Below, in pieces: positions 21,151-32,409 of a stretch of 64,000 nt of DNA (positions are counted from its first letter, which is position 1; every line of letters starts with the position of its first letter). Position numbers and translations under genes: made by a program. Under the pieces are notes generated by a model. That model searched no databases and had not been told where the DNA came from. It saw only the letters and a list, made by a program, of their open reading frames with translations. The stretch is from Coprinellus micaceus (Eukaryota > Basidiomycota > Agaricomycetes > Agaricales > Psathyrellaceae), in assembly GCA_951394405.1 (NCBI GenBank), contig OX596341.1, positions 496,001 to 560,000 of the forward strand, in the 5' to 3' direction.

Positions 21151-22982
21151 TTATGTCCACTTGTGAATATAGGCTATCTCGCCCCCGAGTTCCTGCTGTA
21201 GGTGGGGGAAGCCTCCTACTGCCGCGAGCACCGCGCCTGCAAGGCCCGCGAAGGACCCGCAGCTCGAGCGACTCGGGCAATGGCAGGCGAGCCACTTGTA
21301 GAGATAAGGGATTACCATCCGCAACACGATCTCTTTCTGAGAGGATGATCCCAATCTGGCTTCTAGCCGCTGATTGAGTCGAGCGACCGCTTGGTGATGG
21401 CTCCCTTCGGGTGGGAGGCCTCGTAAAATGTCGAGGCAGGAAGGGAAATAGTTAGACTGGGTCTCGAACCCCATCCAAATGATGTCGCAAATTTGGTATT
21501 CGAATCCTAGGAAGGTCATTAGGCGCTGGTTTTCACAAGACGAGAAACCGTCTTACGCACCTTCTGGGATCTGTTTGATATGCTCGGAATACACCGCCGC
21601 GCGGTCCTCAATCAAGCTCCTGAAGTAGGTCGGATCGGATTCCGGGGTCTCTAACAATGCACGCAGGATCCTCAGGTGCAACTCCATCCGATGATAGGAC
21701 AGCAACGGGAGCAACGACTCCTGGACCCTCGTAGCATAGTCTATACATGTAGCCATTGCAACGTCGCAGCCCAAGTCAAGTGGCCACCGAGGTGGAACCC
21801 CGTCATCCACATCGTAAAGAAACTCCCACCCCTCTCCCCCCTCCAGCACAGCCATCTGCACGATCAGGACCTTAACTTCGCGTCGGCTCGTATCGTCCGG
21901 TTTCCTGGCCCGCGAATCCGCGATCTTCAACTCGAGGCATCGTACCATAGCTCGAATTGCCTCTCGGTCGTGCGCGAATGTGGTGCCGAACCACTGGAAG
22001 CCAGGATCCTGGGAGGACTCCAGCTCCTTTTTGTCGCGGCGGCCCCAATCTTCCGAGTCTCGAATCCAGCCTGGTTGGGTAAAGTAGGTGCAGCAGCATA
22101 GTAAGGGCTTGGGGATATGCTCCTTGAGGCGAGGCCAGATTGTTGCTGCGCCTGTGGCGTGTGCGAGATAGGTCAATGTGGGTCGCGCAACCCGCGAGAG
22201 CGACCGATACAGAAGCCAAGACTGGGGCGATCTGAACAGGCAGTTGCGATTTATCGCCGGGAGCGCTGTGAGGAAGCATCCCACAAGCAAGACAAAACCG
22301 ATGAGGACTCCGAAGTAGGCCCCGCTCGGTGTGACCGTACTCCCATACATCGTCAATAGGGCAAGAAGGAAGCCGAACAGAGAGATGAGGAGGATGGCGG
22401 GGAGCACTCCAACCACGGCTGACATGCACCACATGTCCATGAGGCGGTTGCGGTGGGCGCGCAGGGGGAACAACTCCTTCGGTGATCCAAATCCACTTGG
22501 GTGCCTTTGATGCTCTCGAAGCCATTGCAAGCAGAGGATGCAGAGAGCCGCTGTCGCAACGCTGAGTATGAGGCTGGTTAAGAGGAATAAATTGGTCATG
22601 ATCGTGGACGACAGCGGTTTGAATTCTGAGGCGGGATTAGGAATGATGGGAGGGAGGGTGGTAACGTTGTTGCGAGCTATGCTGTCCAGTTGCTGGTGGA
22701 TAACAAACAGGATCGAGGCTGTAGATTCTTGATGATCGACTTCTAGGTGCTTTGAGAACTCGATTGTAAACGCTGTCACGATTGCTGAGAACAGGGTCGC
22801 CTTCAAAGTCAAGTTAATGATAAAATGTTGTGCTTTTCTTCAGTGACTTACGAAGACTAGGCACTTGTCTATCTCATCCCTCCACATGTCAATCCGCGTC
22901 TTATCATAAATCTTCACTTTATGCAAACATATTGCCCAAGGGTCGATGTCTGAGCCCGTTGTCGCAGCAGGAGATCTCGTGG
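21151..22982 (-). pseudogene. DUF6535-type membrane protein gene, 3' part; split by transposon
   Basis: Exons 22982-22852 (remaining part of exon 2), 22800-21561 and 21506-21151. The encoded segment has the family signature around DIDPWAICLH, YDKTRIDMWRDEIDK and LFSAIVTAFTIEF. It continues with hydrophobic spans NLFLLTSLILSVATAALCIL, VGVLPAILLISLFGFLLALL and GVLIGFVLLVGCFLTALPAI (four membrane segments in all) and a ~350-residue cytosolic tail. The reading frame runs out without a Met at the transposon boundary at 22993. The missing first 29 codons lie at 31705-31841. With the element removed, the gene has 603 codons and every phase fits. Family function is unknown. Confidence 0.85.
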
Positions 22983-22992
22983 GGTCCCTGGG
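22983..22992 (+). repeat. Target-site duplication, left copy
   Basis: GGTCCCTGGG, identical to 31705-31714 on the other side of the element. The 10-bp length suits Mutator-like transposition. Confidence 0.88.
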
Positions 22993-23175
22993 GTGGTAAC
23001 AAACGTTACGTTTCCCTGTAACGTTTGTCGTACAAATTCAACGTTTCTTCCTTTTTGGGCCCCCGCAGCGTTTTTTGAACCAGTTTAATGTTTTCCCCGC
23101 AAAACGTTACTTATACATGGTCCAACGTTGCGTTTAACTGCACAAACGTTAGTTTGGAAGGGCAGGTACGTTTCT
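22993..23175 (+). repeat. Left terminal and subterminal repeats of the transposon
   Basis: The end begins GTGGTAACAAACGTTACGTT and has at least six further AACGTT or related motifs. The first 16-bp core is the inverse of the right end at 31683-31700. Confidence 0.82.
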
Positions 23176-23665
23176 TATATACAGTCTCAAAATCATTGGT
23201 AGAGTCGCGAGGGGTTGCCGGTGATGGCCGTAGTGTGGGCGTCTGTATACGTCACAGCGTGCCTCGTGGCGGGGCCGACAGTTCTTTTCAAACCGTCATG
23301 TCCTCCTACCTCTGTGTCCTCAGTTCGTCGAATCTAGGCGAATATTTTGCGAAACGCGACGATCACAAGACGGATGACGCCCAGGTACCTGCAAATTAGA
23401 TGGGTTCGGTGCTCTGAGTCATTATGAGGGGCAGTTTTAGGCTTAATGTCTTGGGTGAAGATTTGGTGAGTAGCCTTTCGGCTCGATTCCCTTCAAATGT
23501 ATTGACGAAACAATGTCCAGTGTAGGAACAAGTTGTACTGTAGCACGATAATGACATCCATTTCCTGGCCCGTCCCCATAACCTGATCATTCGGCAAAGC
23601 GTGGTCCCGGCGCCTAGGTCAACAACCCCCGTTGTTCCGCCCTTTCTATAATTTTTGGGCATCCA

Positions 23666-26600
23666 ATGTCGACGCCTTGGTCACCTCTCTGCCTCCCAGA
23701 GGCTACCTTACGCTCTTCAGCAAGTCTCGCCATGCTGGGCCGCATCGGGCGGTTCCTCTATCGTCATCTTATTGATGATCCTCGGGACTATGATCGAAGG
23801 GATTCAGGGGATCCAGTGCTCCAAACTCCGAGGCAGGAAGCTGCTGCTCTCCGGCAGCGAGTTCAGCAGCTAGAGGAGATGGTACTCGCTCAGCAAGCAC
23901 TCTACCTTCAACAGGTTTTGGTAGGGCCGCAGCGTGTAGGAGCCGGAACAGGTGAGCCATCTTTCGGTGGTTGACGTCTCGCAAACTGACAGATATTAGG
24001 GGCTCATTCAGTGTTGCAGGTTCCTCCTCCAGTGCCGCCAAGCCATCCCTCTGGTCCTCAAAATGCGAACAACGATGTGGCCTCCCAACGGCTCCCACTG
24101 GTCGAAACATCCTCATTGGCCTCGGCACAAGCACATCCAGCCCCAGGTGTTATCCCGCCTAGCCAAAACTCGGCGACACTCGCATCTTCTGCCACCAGCA
24201 TGTCGACTGGCACTGTATCACGCCAGCTCAAGGAATCTCAAGTCCCATCAACATCCTCACCTTCCGCAAGTCGTGCTACAGGAACTAAGGATGGAGTGGC
24301 GGGAACGAGTGCTAATGGCGCCAGCAATGGGCCTCCGAGCTGTGAGTACATCACTAAAGGCTTGCCTTATCCCCCTCTGAGCCCCCGGAACCAACAGTGT
24401 CCCCCGGAGAGTACTACCCTCAGGGCAACATCCGCCTTGAATGTCCAGCCGACTCACCAGATGCCGACAGCCTTGGGGAGAACAGCTACGTCTGGAGGAA
24501 CTACTCGGGGAGGATGTATGATGGCGAGTACACTGTTTTCAAGGCATGCCGTGGCGTCCTTGTCTGCTCCGACTGCCATCGCCCAGGTCGTACCCCAACA
24601 CAGCTTCCAACTGGAAAGAAGAAGAGCAAGACGACTGTCCAGCTTAATCCATGCAGGCGATGCAGTGGAGACATGGAGCATATCTCGTGCCGAGTCCAAA
24701 CTCGCCAGTTCACCACTCTCGTCGCCGGCAAGGAGACGAAGGTCTGGATCCATGAGGGAACCCACGAGCACCCTCAGCCTCCACCCGGAGGAAGGTTAAA
24801 CGCCATGCAGCAGGCTCAGGTTGACGAACAGGTAGCGAAGAACCCGACAGCTACACCTCACCAGCTTCGAAACGGCACGTTGAACTCGGTACCCCTGCAC
24901 GAAATTGCTGAAAAACTCGCTCGCCCACGATCTGCAGCCTACCAAGTCAAGAAAAGTCAACAGCGGCAGGGCGTCGCAACTCCATCTACGTTAAAAGGAG
25001 GCTTCGCGGCACTCAGCGGCCTCCTCGACATCAAGGATAAAGACGGCACCCCATTCCTCGTTGAGTCGTCACTCGACAAAAACTGTCAGTACCTCATGTT
25101 TCAGACCGAGTTTCAACGCAAAGCACTGGAAACAATGATCCAGGAGTGGGAAGAGGAGGATCCGAAGGCAGATACACGCCATGGAATGATTACGGATGGG
25201 AACCATTCGTTTTTCAAGGAAGGGGTTTTAATGGAGACCTCGGTGTTTCTGACGTCGACAGGGACCTTCGTTCCGGTTCTCTACACTTGGATCAAAGGAG
25301 AGGACACCGCGCACCATTATCCCCACTTCAGTAGGCTCAACAAATCAATCGTGGCGCGGATGATTATCACCGGACGCCTCAACAAGAAGGACTTCATGCA
25401 GGTAAGTACCCGTTGGGTTTAAGCCTCGTCAATTATCACTTAAATTGACATGGCACGCCGCGTGCCCACTGCAGGTCATGGACTACTCCGCCGCTCAGCG
25501 GAAAGCATTCGCCGAGGCTTACGCCGATGCCATCATCCTGTTCATGGGTGAACAGTTCACCTCTCTCCCCAAGGAGGGTCAGGATGGAACCCGTGAGGGT
25601 TTTGTCAAGGAGGCTGAGAAAGCGACAGTAGGATGCACTGTCCATTTTCTCGCTTCTGCACGCCGCCTTCGCGATACCTCATCCCTGGTCCCACCCAGCA
25701 CCTCCAACCGCTTCATGGAGCATGCTTACACACTCATCAACGCCGATACCACCAATGTTCAATTCGAGTCAGCGGTGGCCGCCATTCAATCTGACTTCCC
25801 AATGGCCCGAGGGTGGCTGAAGTGGTGGATGCAGCCCTGGGTGAAGTCAATGGCCTTTCCGGCCAAGAGCAGGGTTCCTCCGAACCTCTGAGAGCAGGTT
25901 CCTTCCACCACGAACGCTGTTGAACACCAGCATTCGCTGCTGAATCATGCATGTGGCACTGGCCATGACCTTATTGCCGGAGTCAAGGCACTTCTGCGGC
26001 ACATTCAAGAACTTGCCGCACAAGTGAGGGTCGCAGAAAGTGAGTTACTGTCTTGTACCGCCTACAATCTTGCCTTAATATATCTAATGCGCTAAACCAG
26101 ATGGAGGTTGGGACCCACCGGGACCCCGGGAACCTCCTCAAAAGAAGAAAATGAAGAAAACCTATCCCCGAAACGATGGACGACCACCCGATACAGTTCA
26201 GCTTCTCGAGAGCGACGGCCACCTCGTGCCAGCCAAATTAAGCCATGTTGGGTATGAGTGGAAGGCACCGAACTCGTGTTTTGTCGACGCAAGTGCCGAG
26301 ATGTGGTTTCGGAACTTCTTTGGCTGGGATCCTAAAGAGCAGGAAATTCTACGTTCCATGATCCCCAAGAAGGCCTTTCTCCTATTCTTGGTAGACCACT
26401 ACCTCACACGCAACCGCCTGCAGCTGATGGGTGGCGATGGAGAGCGCTCAGATGCTGTAGTGCTTGATGAGCTGGTTGCAGAGCTGAAGCGGGGGCAGGA
26501 GGAAATCCTCCGATACGTACACGATGTTTGGAAGTTAGTGCCTCGGGGGACATTTCATTGCGCTGCGACATGGCTCGCGCTTGCTGTGCGGGTAAGTCTT

Positions 26601-29600
26601 TCAGGTTGACTTGTTTGCATATCTTGATTTTAACGACAACTCTGTAGGACTCTAATACCCCTATGGAAGTTCAGGCCCACTTTGGCATCCGCTACATTCC
26701 TCTGAGGCACTGCGCAAATGGACACATCACGATCGACAAGGATTCCCCACTCCCCGTTGTTGTCACTCCAATTCAGCCCAACATTACTTCATTTCTGCGA
26801 GATCTGTACCGCTCACAACCGATCTTGACGCCCGAGCATTATTTCCGGCACTATATCCCAAAGGATAAGGCCGACAACTACCTTCATAAGGAAGCGAAAT
26901 CCATCCCTTGCTCTAGTGAAGGCTGCCCCCACCACGCAAACATCACCAGCGTCCAGGTCTCATGGCCAAAAGTCCTCAACTGCAGCATCCTTGGGGTGAG
27001 CGACACCTTAGCCCCCACGCAACTCCTCCAATGGCCGACATCCTTCAATGTTATTGATCCCCATGACGGCAAGGCTGTCCAGTACTCAATGACGGGCCGG
27101 GTCCTCTATGGGAGTAAACACTACACATCCGAAGTCAACATTGGGGGGAAAGAGTTCGCATACGACAGCATTGTTCCTGCAGCTAACAGGGGCAAGGGTT
27201 ACGCGCCTCTCACCCCCATATCTGGAGCATGGACTGGTGGGAAGAAGCCTCAGTTCTTGACGTACATGCGGACGTCCCACAAATCAATCGTATGTCTTCA
27301 AGTTCGCTCTAAGCCAAGCAACAACTAATCAAGTCAATTAGACACAGCGGCTCTGGTCTGACATCATGAGCGACGGAGAGAAACTGGATTGTGTGGTGGA
27401 AGAGGGCCGTGATGTACAATTGGCTTTTGAAAGCGATGAAGAGATGCAGGCGGCTATTTTGGATAGCATAGAAATGGAGAAGGCAAGGGTCGGAGATGCT
27501 CGTTCCAATCCCGTACGCAAGAAGTCAACGGGCAACAGCTCAAAACCCAAGGTGAAGGCAACGGCAGGTGCAGCCAATAGAGCGAGGAGGGGAAGGGGAA
27601 GCACAGCGTATACAGGCCAAGCACGTGGTGGGCGGGGTGGACGAGGGAGAGGAGCTGGAGAGTCGCAACATCGCAGCCGTGGACACGGTTTAGGTGGGCG
27701 TGGGCGTGGGTATGGTCGTGCAAATGCCAAGACGGCCAGAAAACTAGCAAGTGAGAGCGAAGAGGAAGGGTGGTCTCCAGAGAGCGAGGAGTCTGATGGG
27801 GCCGGTGCGTACGCCGCGCCCAAAGGGCCGGAGAACGACGTTGAGGGTGGTTCCGAGGATGGGTCAATGGTATTCCTGGCCTTTGATGAAGGTGATATCC
27901 CTACTCCCTCTCAACCTAACAACACGCCAGCGGTTCCTGAGTGTGGCGATCTCTGTGATCCAGCGGATGAGGACGAGGTAATCCGCTGCATCCATTGTTT
28001 TCGTGATTGGCACCTGAGCTGCTTGAAAGGAGGCGCTCAGGATGACAGTACGCACGAAGATAAGGTCGACCTAGATGAGGACTCCTGGTTCTGTCCCACC
28101 TGTTTTGGGTTATCCTCGCAGCTACCATTGGATGCAGAAATGTACGTCCCCTATTTCATTGGTTATGGCGGTTCAATTTACAGTTATCTAGTGTTGGACG
28201 GCTCGTTCTAATCGACGTCAGCCAATATGTGCCCTCACCACCCTCAAAGCCCCTTCTATATCCAGCAAGAGTACGCCGGCGTGTTGGAAGCCAAGCACAG
28301 CTTGTTTGGTATTCAGGAAACATGTACCCTAATGCCAAGCAGCGCCCGACGTCTCCGCATTTTATGTTAGATGCGAACGAATGTTTGAGGCAGCTCCGAA
28401 ACCCTCCTAGCGAGGCATACGACCCGGTATGTTGTCGTTTCAAGTTCTCACCTCGGCCGGTACCTCATACGCATGTACAATGTTTAGGACTCCATGGGAA
28501 CGATCGGTATTCCCCCACCCCTCCATCCTGCTTCGTTCGAAGAGTGGCTTTTCCGGGATAGTGCCTTCATTCCGGTTATCCATGAATCAATGGGGTCAAT
28601 TCTGGACGTTCTTCAGGGTCACCAGTACCACCCCATTATTCCCCTACTCCGACGTGCATTCCGTCGTGGGCCTGCAAAAGGCTCTCCCACGCAGCGTCAA
28701 TTGGAGGCCATCCTCAACTTTGAAGCCCTGTTCGACTTTCCAATCTTCCCCGGCCACGATTCTATGCTTCAACCATTTCTTCGCTACTTCCAAGAGGTGG
28801 CTAGGGGAACTCCGCGCATATCCAACGTTCACATAAACATGGTTCACGCGCTAGGGTCGATTCTCCTCCGGACGGTTGCTACACGGGTTCATCTGGGCAT
28901 GCAACCACAACACGACACCCTTGTTTTCCTCCTCGCATACTCTGGTCCAGTCACAGTCCGACTCAATGCCTCATTCACCAATGAAGAACGTGATGCTCTG
29001 AACGGTGAGCTCATGCGAACTCTAACAGCTCCTGAAGAAGTATATGCTGCTTCGAAAGGCCGATTGAATCGTTCAATTCAACCCGATCTCCGGCCGGAAA
29101 TCGACTATGGAACATCTGCGATACACGCTCTTCTAGTCACTGGGCAGCCTTATCCATTTCCTGAAGCACCAGCGAACCGGGCACCTCTTCAGTCCCAGGA
29201 ATCACTCCCACCCTTACCCCCTGAGTTACGAGAAGTTCTACCTCAAACACCAAGGCCCGAAGGGTGGCAACGCCCAAAGCCACGGCCTGTCGGAACAAGC
29301 CCTCCCAAAAGTGCTCCCAAGGCCACTTTCCTCTACATATCCTCGCCAATCTTCGACATACTTGCTCCGCTTGAGGAGAAACCACGTCTTGTGGATTCCG
29401 ATGGTACCCCTACCGCTGTCACAACCCACCTCCCCCCAGCTGTGGAGCGCCGCAAGCGGAAGCACCAACCACAGGCCAACGAGGTAGCCAACTCAAACCC
29501 AGAGGGCCGCGGGGAACAAAAGGCGGAGTACAAGGGAACAGAAGGCAGTACTGCGATGACCCGCACACTCCGAACTCGTGGCCCTGCGGGAACAGTCGTC

Positions 29601-29735
29601 CCTCGCCAGAGTGTTGACTCTAGCCGTGAAAATCCTCCCGCAAAGAGAAGAAAAGTAAGCGAAAGATACGTCAGAATGTTGGAGGACTCGGAGGGAAACC
29701 TTCATAGACCCCCAGGAGATCCGGACTCTGCATGA
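23666..29735 (+). CDS. Transposase polyprotein: GCM1-type zinc finger, MULE-like DDE core, C19-like peptidase, PHD finger
   Basis: Nine exons join in phase (23666-23951, 24000-24341, 24398-25401, 25475-26039, 26101-26591, 26648-27289, 27342-28141, 28222-28426, 28488-29735) to about 1,860 codons. Order: short coiled coil (~60-85); Ser/Thr/Pro-rich linker; WRKY-GCM1-type zinc domain (~240-336, VWRNYSGRMYDG, CSDCHRPGR, WIHEGTHEHP); DDE transposase core with D476 (ITDGNHSF), D547 (MDYS) and E694 (TTNAVEHQH); papain-like ubiquitin-protease-type domain with C792 (APNSCFVD), H1054 (SKHYTSE) and D1069 (FAYDS); RGG-rich and acidic stretches; PHD finger (~1308-1375, C4HC3 spacing); an unassigned ~480-residue C-terminal part ending in a KRRK cluster. 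An in-frame TGA at 25889-25891 lies just before the third catalytic residue, so this copy may be dead. Start at 23732 is an alternative. Confidence 0.82.
25889..25891 (+). other. In-frame stop codon in the transposase DDE core
   Basis: TGA interrupts an otherwise continuous frame between WWMQPW...PPNL and EQVPSTTNAVEHQH. The frame continues open for another 49 codons to a correct splice donor. CGA to TGA is a CpG transition. A 57-nt intron (25835-25891 or nearby, GTGAAG...GCAG) could skip it but would delete a conserved-looking stretch. Confidence 0.7.
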
Positions 29736-31579
29736 TTGTGATATTCACTGTAGCAGTCACGTAGCACCTGCACCTCGAAATAAGTTATTTGTAAGTTATA
29801 CTGCTTTGCTCCGACATGGAGGCATTTCCACTCATCCAACGTCCCTATAAATCAATCAAGGTACCTGCTATATAGGACTACAGTCGTACAACTGGAGGGA
29901 GTACCGTGGTTTGATTTCACGAGACCTTCGAGTGCTCTCAGTGTGACCTCACATCACTGACCAAGGCTGCCGCCCAAGTTATGGCCGCCGTGGGTCATAA
30001 CCTCAAGGGGCCTTCATACAGGTGATGTGGATGAGTAGATATAGATGTCTCGTACATGTATATATGGTTACAAAATTTTGCCCAAGCCCACCGCACTCAG
30101 GAAAGTATGTCAAACACGGGGCTGGCCCGCTCAGCTATTGTCCCCAAACTCGGCGGGATCGACCACTTGGAGCCTGTCGGAACACTTCGTACCTAGGTCG
30201 AGGAATATGTGGAAGCTCTCTAAATGTAGATAGTGTTCCATAGTACATGTTTTAACGGAAATAATTTCTTAGTGAAGTCCGGCCGGGGAGGAATTCAAGG
30301 TGCGCGGTCAACCCTCGGAGTCAACCGATCTTGATCGCAAGGTCAGCCTGAGAATCCAGCGACTAAACATACAATTTCCAGGTCGAAATCCGACCAAATC
30401 TTGGCTTATGGAACTGAAAGAGTCTCTTTGCATTCGTCTACTTTGTTTTCAATTGTTGGGAAGAGGAGGAAATGCATGATGTGCCCATAAACTCGACTCG
30501 CTCAGTGCCCACTGGCAGTGTGAAAAATTTGATATATCACCCCTTACGAGGCTAGTATTGGTCTAGTACTGCTGAGAAATAGGGTGAAACCCACCATGAA
30601 CCTCCTTCCAACTGTAATATGTAAGTATATATACTGTTTGGCTAAGCTCAGACTCCGGGCAATGAGACCACTGTGTCTAGCAAGTTGTGGGCGCTTATGC
30701 TCACGACCTGACCCGAGGGAGACCCTTCTACTCTTTAAATAGGCATTTAAAGTGTCATTTAGGCCATAAGATTGGCGTATCTGGGCTCCGCAATGTTCGT
30801 TCGACCATTTTAACGTTTATTCCGCAGAAACGTTAGAGTTGGTCGTCAAACGTGACGTTTAGAAGCGGAAACGTTAGAGTTGATCGTCAAACGCGACGTT
30901 TAGGACCGGAAACGTTAACTTGGTATTGGAACTGCGTTACAATATAAGTCGTACTGGGGTGTCCCTGGGCTGCCTGAGTGCCTATCCACATTGAGGGTTG
31001 CTCTCAGGACGGTGTTCCTGCCCTGTGAAGCGTACCTGCAGTGAACGGCGCCGTACCAAACTATAAGTGATGTATTGTGACGGGCTGGGTGTTCGGCGGG
31101 CCTCAGAATAACAACACTCCCTACTGCTCGTAACGTCTCAAGCCCTGAGGTGGTGGGACCCTTCTGGATCCATTTCCACGGTCATAAATGTCACATATCA
31201 CCTATGAAATTTCATATGAGATAAGGCCAGTCTGGTCGAAATCGAACGGGGTGCCCGAAAGTCAACAGTATGATCTCTATCAGTAGATGCAGAGTTACCT
31301 GCCCCTAATATTACTGGGAGAGCACGACTCTCTCCAGGCATGCGATAGGGGACGAAATCCAAATCGCTACTCCGATGTTGGGCGCCTATTCCGATTGAGG
31401 GTCCGCATTTGCTCTGAGGCTGTATCATTGGGCGTCTCTTCCTCCGAATATTACTGCGAACGACCAACCAAAATGCTTTGTGTGCTGCCCGAATTGATTT
31501 CAACCCTTGAGGACCTTAAAGCGCGCACGGGTACCTTCGTAGAAGCCATCGACATGTCTAAGCGGCCTTATTCCGTGAG
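29736..31579. other. Non-coding right part of the transposon
   Basis: About 1.85 kb beyond the transposase stop. Apart from the AACGTT tandem array at 30828-30918 I see no gene or named feature. Confidence 0.5.
30828..30918 (+). repeat. 41-bp tandem array inside the transposon's right part
   Basis: Units begin AAACGTTAGAGTT at 30828 and 30869, and a partial unit starts at 30910, giving a 41-bp period. Each full unit also contains GTCAAACG and GACGTTTAG, so it carries AACGTT-type motifs in both orientations, as the element termini do. Confidence 0.85.
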
Positions 31580-31704
31580 CTACCAAAGTTGCGTTTTTCT
31601 CCGCACAAACGTTAGTTTTGCAACACCTCCGCAAGACAAAAACGTTAGATTCGCCGTCAAACGTCACGTTATTTCGTGCGGAAAACGTAACGTTTGTTTC
31701 ACTC
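31580..31704 (-). repeat. Right terminal and subterminal repeats of the transposon
   Basis: On the minus strand the end reads GAGTGAAACAAACGTTACGT, the inverse of the left end core. Several AACGTT motifs precede it (31608, 31641 and around 31670-31690). Confidence 0.82.
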
Positions 31705-31714
31705 GGTCCCTGGG
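31705..31714 (+). repeat. Target-site duplication, right copy
   Basis: GGTCCCTGGG, identical to 22983-22992. Confidence 0.88.
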
Positions 31715-31841
31715 CGTCAACACCAGAACCGTCTGGAATGAAGGTCAGTCAGAATCGCATCAGATCTCAAATCAAATCACTTACTGTATCGTCGGGACAA
31801 TGGTTATCGCCAGCAGCCGATCTAGATGCATTAATGCTCAT
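31705..31841 (-). pseudogene. DUF6535-type gene, 5' part separated by the transposon
   Basis: Exon 1 is 31841-31785 (19 codons, starting MSINASRSAAGD). An intron with GTAAGT and TTCCAG follows. Exon 2 then starts at 31732 and runs 28 nt to the element boundary at 31705. With one copy of the 10-bp duplication removed, these 28 nt plus the 131 nt of 22982-22852 give a 159-nt exon, exactly 53 codons, in frame with the downstream transmembrane part. No other open frame explains these exons. Confidence 0.8.
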
Positions 31842-31968
31842 TTTCTAAGTCTGCAACCACCTATCTCGTCAGCCACGCACTTCACGATGGTTGCAAGTGG
31901 GAGGGCGTACCGTTGGTAAGGATAGCAGGGGTTGTGTGAGGATAGGGGTCGACTCAAGGGATCCATAC

Positions 31969-32409
31969 TTAAGTATCAAGCACCAACAAGGCTGTAAAAA
32001 CAACTTCGAACGGTAAATGTGGCGCTGGGCCACACTCATGGCGCACAAATGAATTTGAGCGGGGGCGGTGCTTGGTTCGACCCCGAGTAACATGATGAGC
32101 CAGTGGAGCTCTGACCACACCCATATTTGCCTCCGCGTTTTGCTCGCCCTCATCTTCGTCAAACATCGCCTCTAGATCTTGCACGCACAGCCTCCCGGGA
32201 AAATCGCTTTTGGGCGCTTGTCTGGCATTGTATTCGGAGGCAAGGAGGGGCTCGACGAAGCCATGATCATGGCAAGTTGCACAACCTGGGTAATGCTGCG
32301 GTTCAGGGATGAGGGAGCATGCTTTGGGGCTCTGGCATGACGAGTAAGCCCCACGGGCGCTTAAAAATAGAGTAGCTAGACAGGCTATCGATACGGGCGT
32401 TGAACGCAT
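31969..32409 (-). CDS. Hypothetical small secreted protein
   Basis: The frame could start at 32409 (MRSTPVSIACLATLFLSARG), giving a plausible signal peptide and about 146 residues with scattered cysteines (SSCQ, KACS, GCATC, RLC, HEC). I recognise no domain, and the end may be wrong if an intron is present. It lies just beyond the 5' end of the split DUF6535 gene. This is a weak call that rests only on the signal peptide and the cysteines. Confidence 0.3.
   Translation of the reverse strand: MRSTPVSIACLATLFLSARGAYSSCQSPKACSLIPEPQHYPGCATCHDHGFVEPLLASEYNARQAPKSDFPGRLCVQDLEAMFDEDEGEQNAEANMGVVRAPLAHHVTRGRTKHRPRSNSFVRHECGPAPHLPFEVVFTALLVLDT

Larger units (their letters stand above)
22993..31704 (+). 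mobile_element. 8.7-kb Mutator-like DNA transposon with multidomain transposase
   Basis: The element is 8,712 bp, bounded by perfect 10-bp direct repeats and by inverted termini sharing the core AACAAACGTTACGTTT. AACGTT-rich subterminal repeats fill about 180 bp at the left end and 125 bp at the right end, and a further 41-bp tandem array lies at 30828-30918. It carries one gene on the plus strand (23666-29735). It sits inside exon 2 of a DUF6535-type gene on the opposite strand. The perfect target-site duplication and the otherwise intact host gene point to a young insertion. Confidence 0.9.

Noticed and set aside
25835..25891. 57-nt intron that would remove the transposase stop codon
   Set aside because: The phase works, but the donor GTGAAG is weak and it would remove the block after WWMQPW that appears to belong to the transposase core; a point mutation explains the stop more simply. 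Kept as an alternative.
22993..31704. Possible CACTA- or KDZ-type element
   Set aside because: The ends lack a CACTA start, the duplication is 10 bp rather than 2-3 bp, and the zinc domain is GCM1-like; a Mutator-like element fits better.
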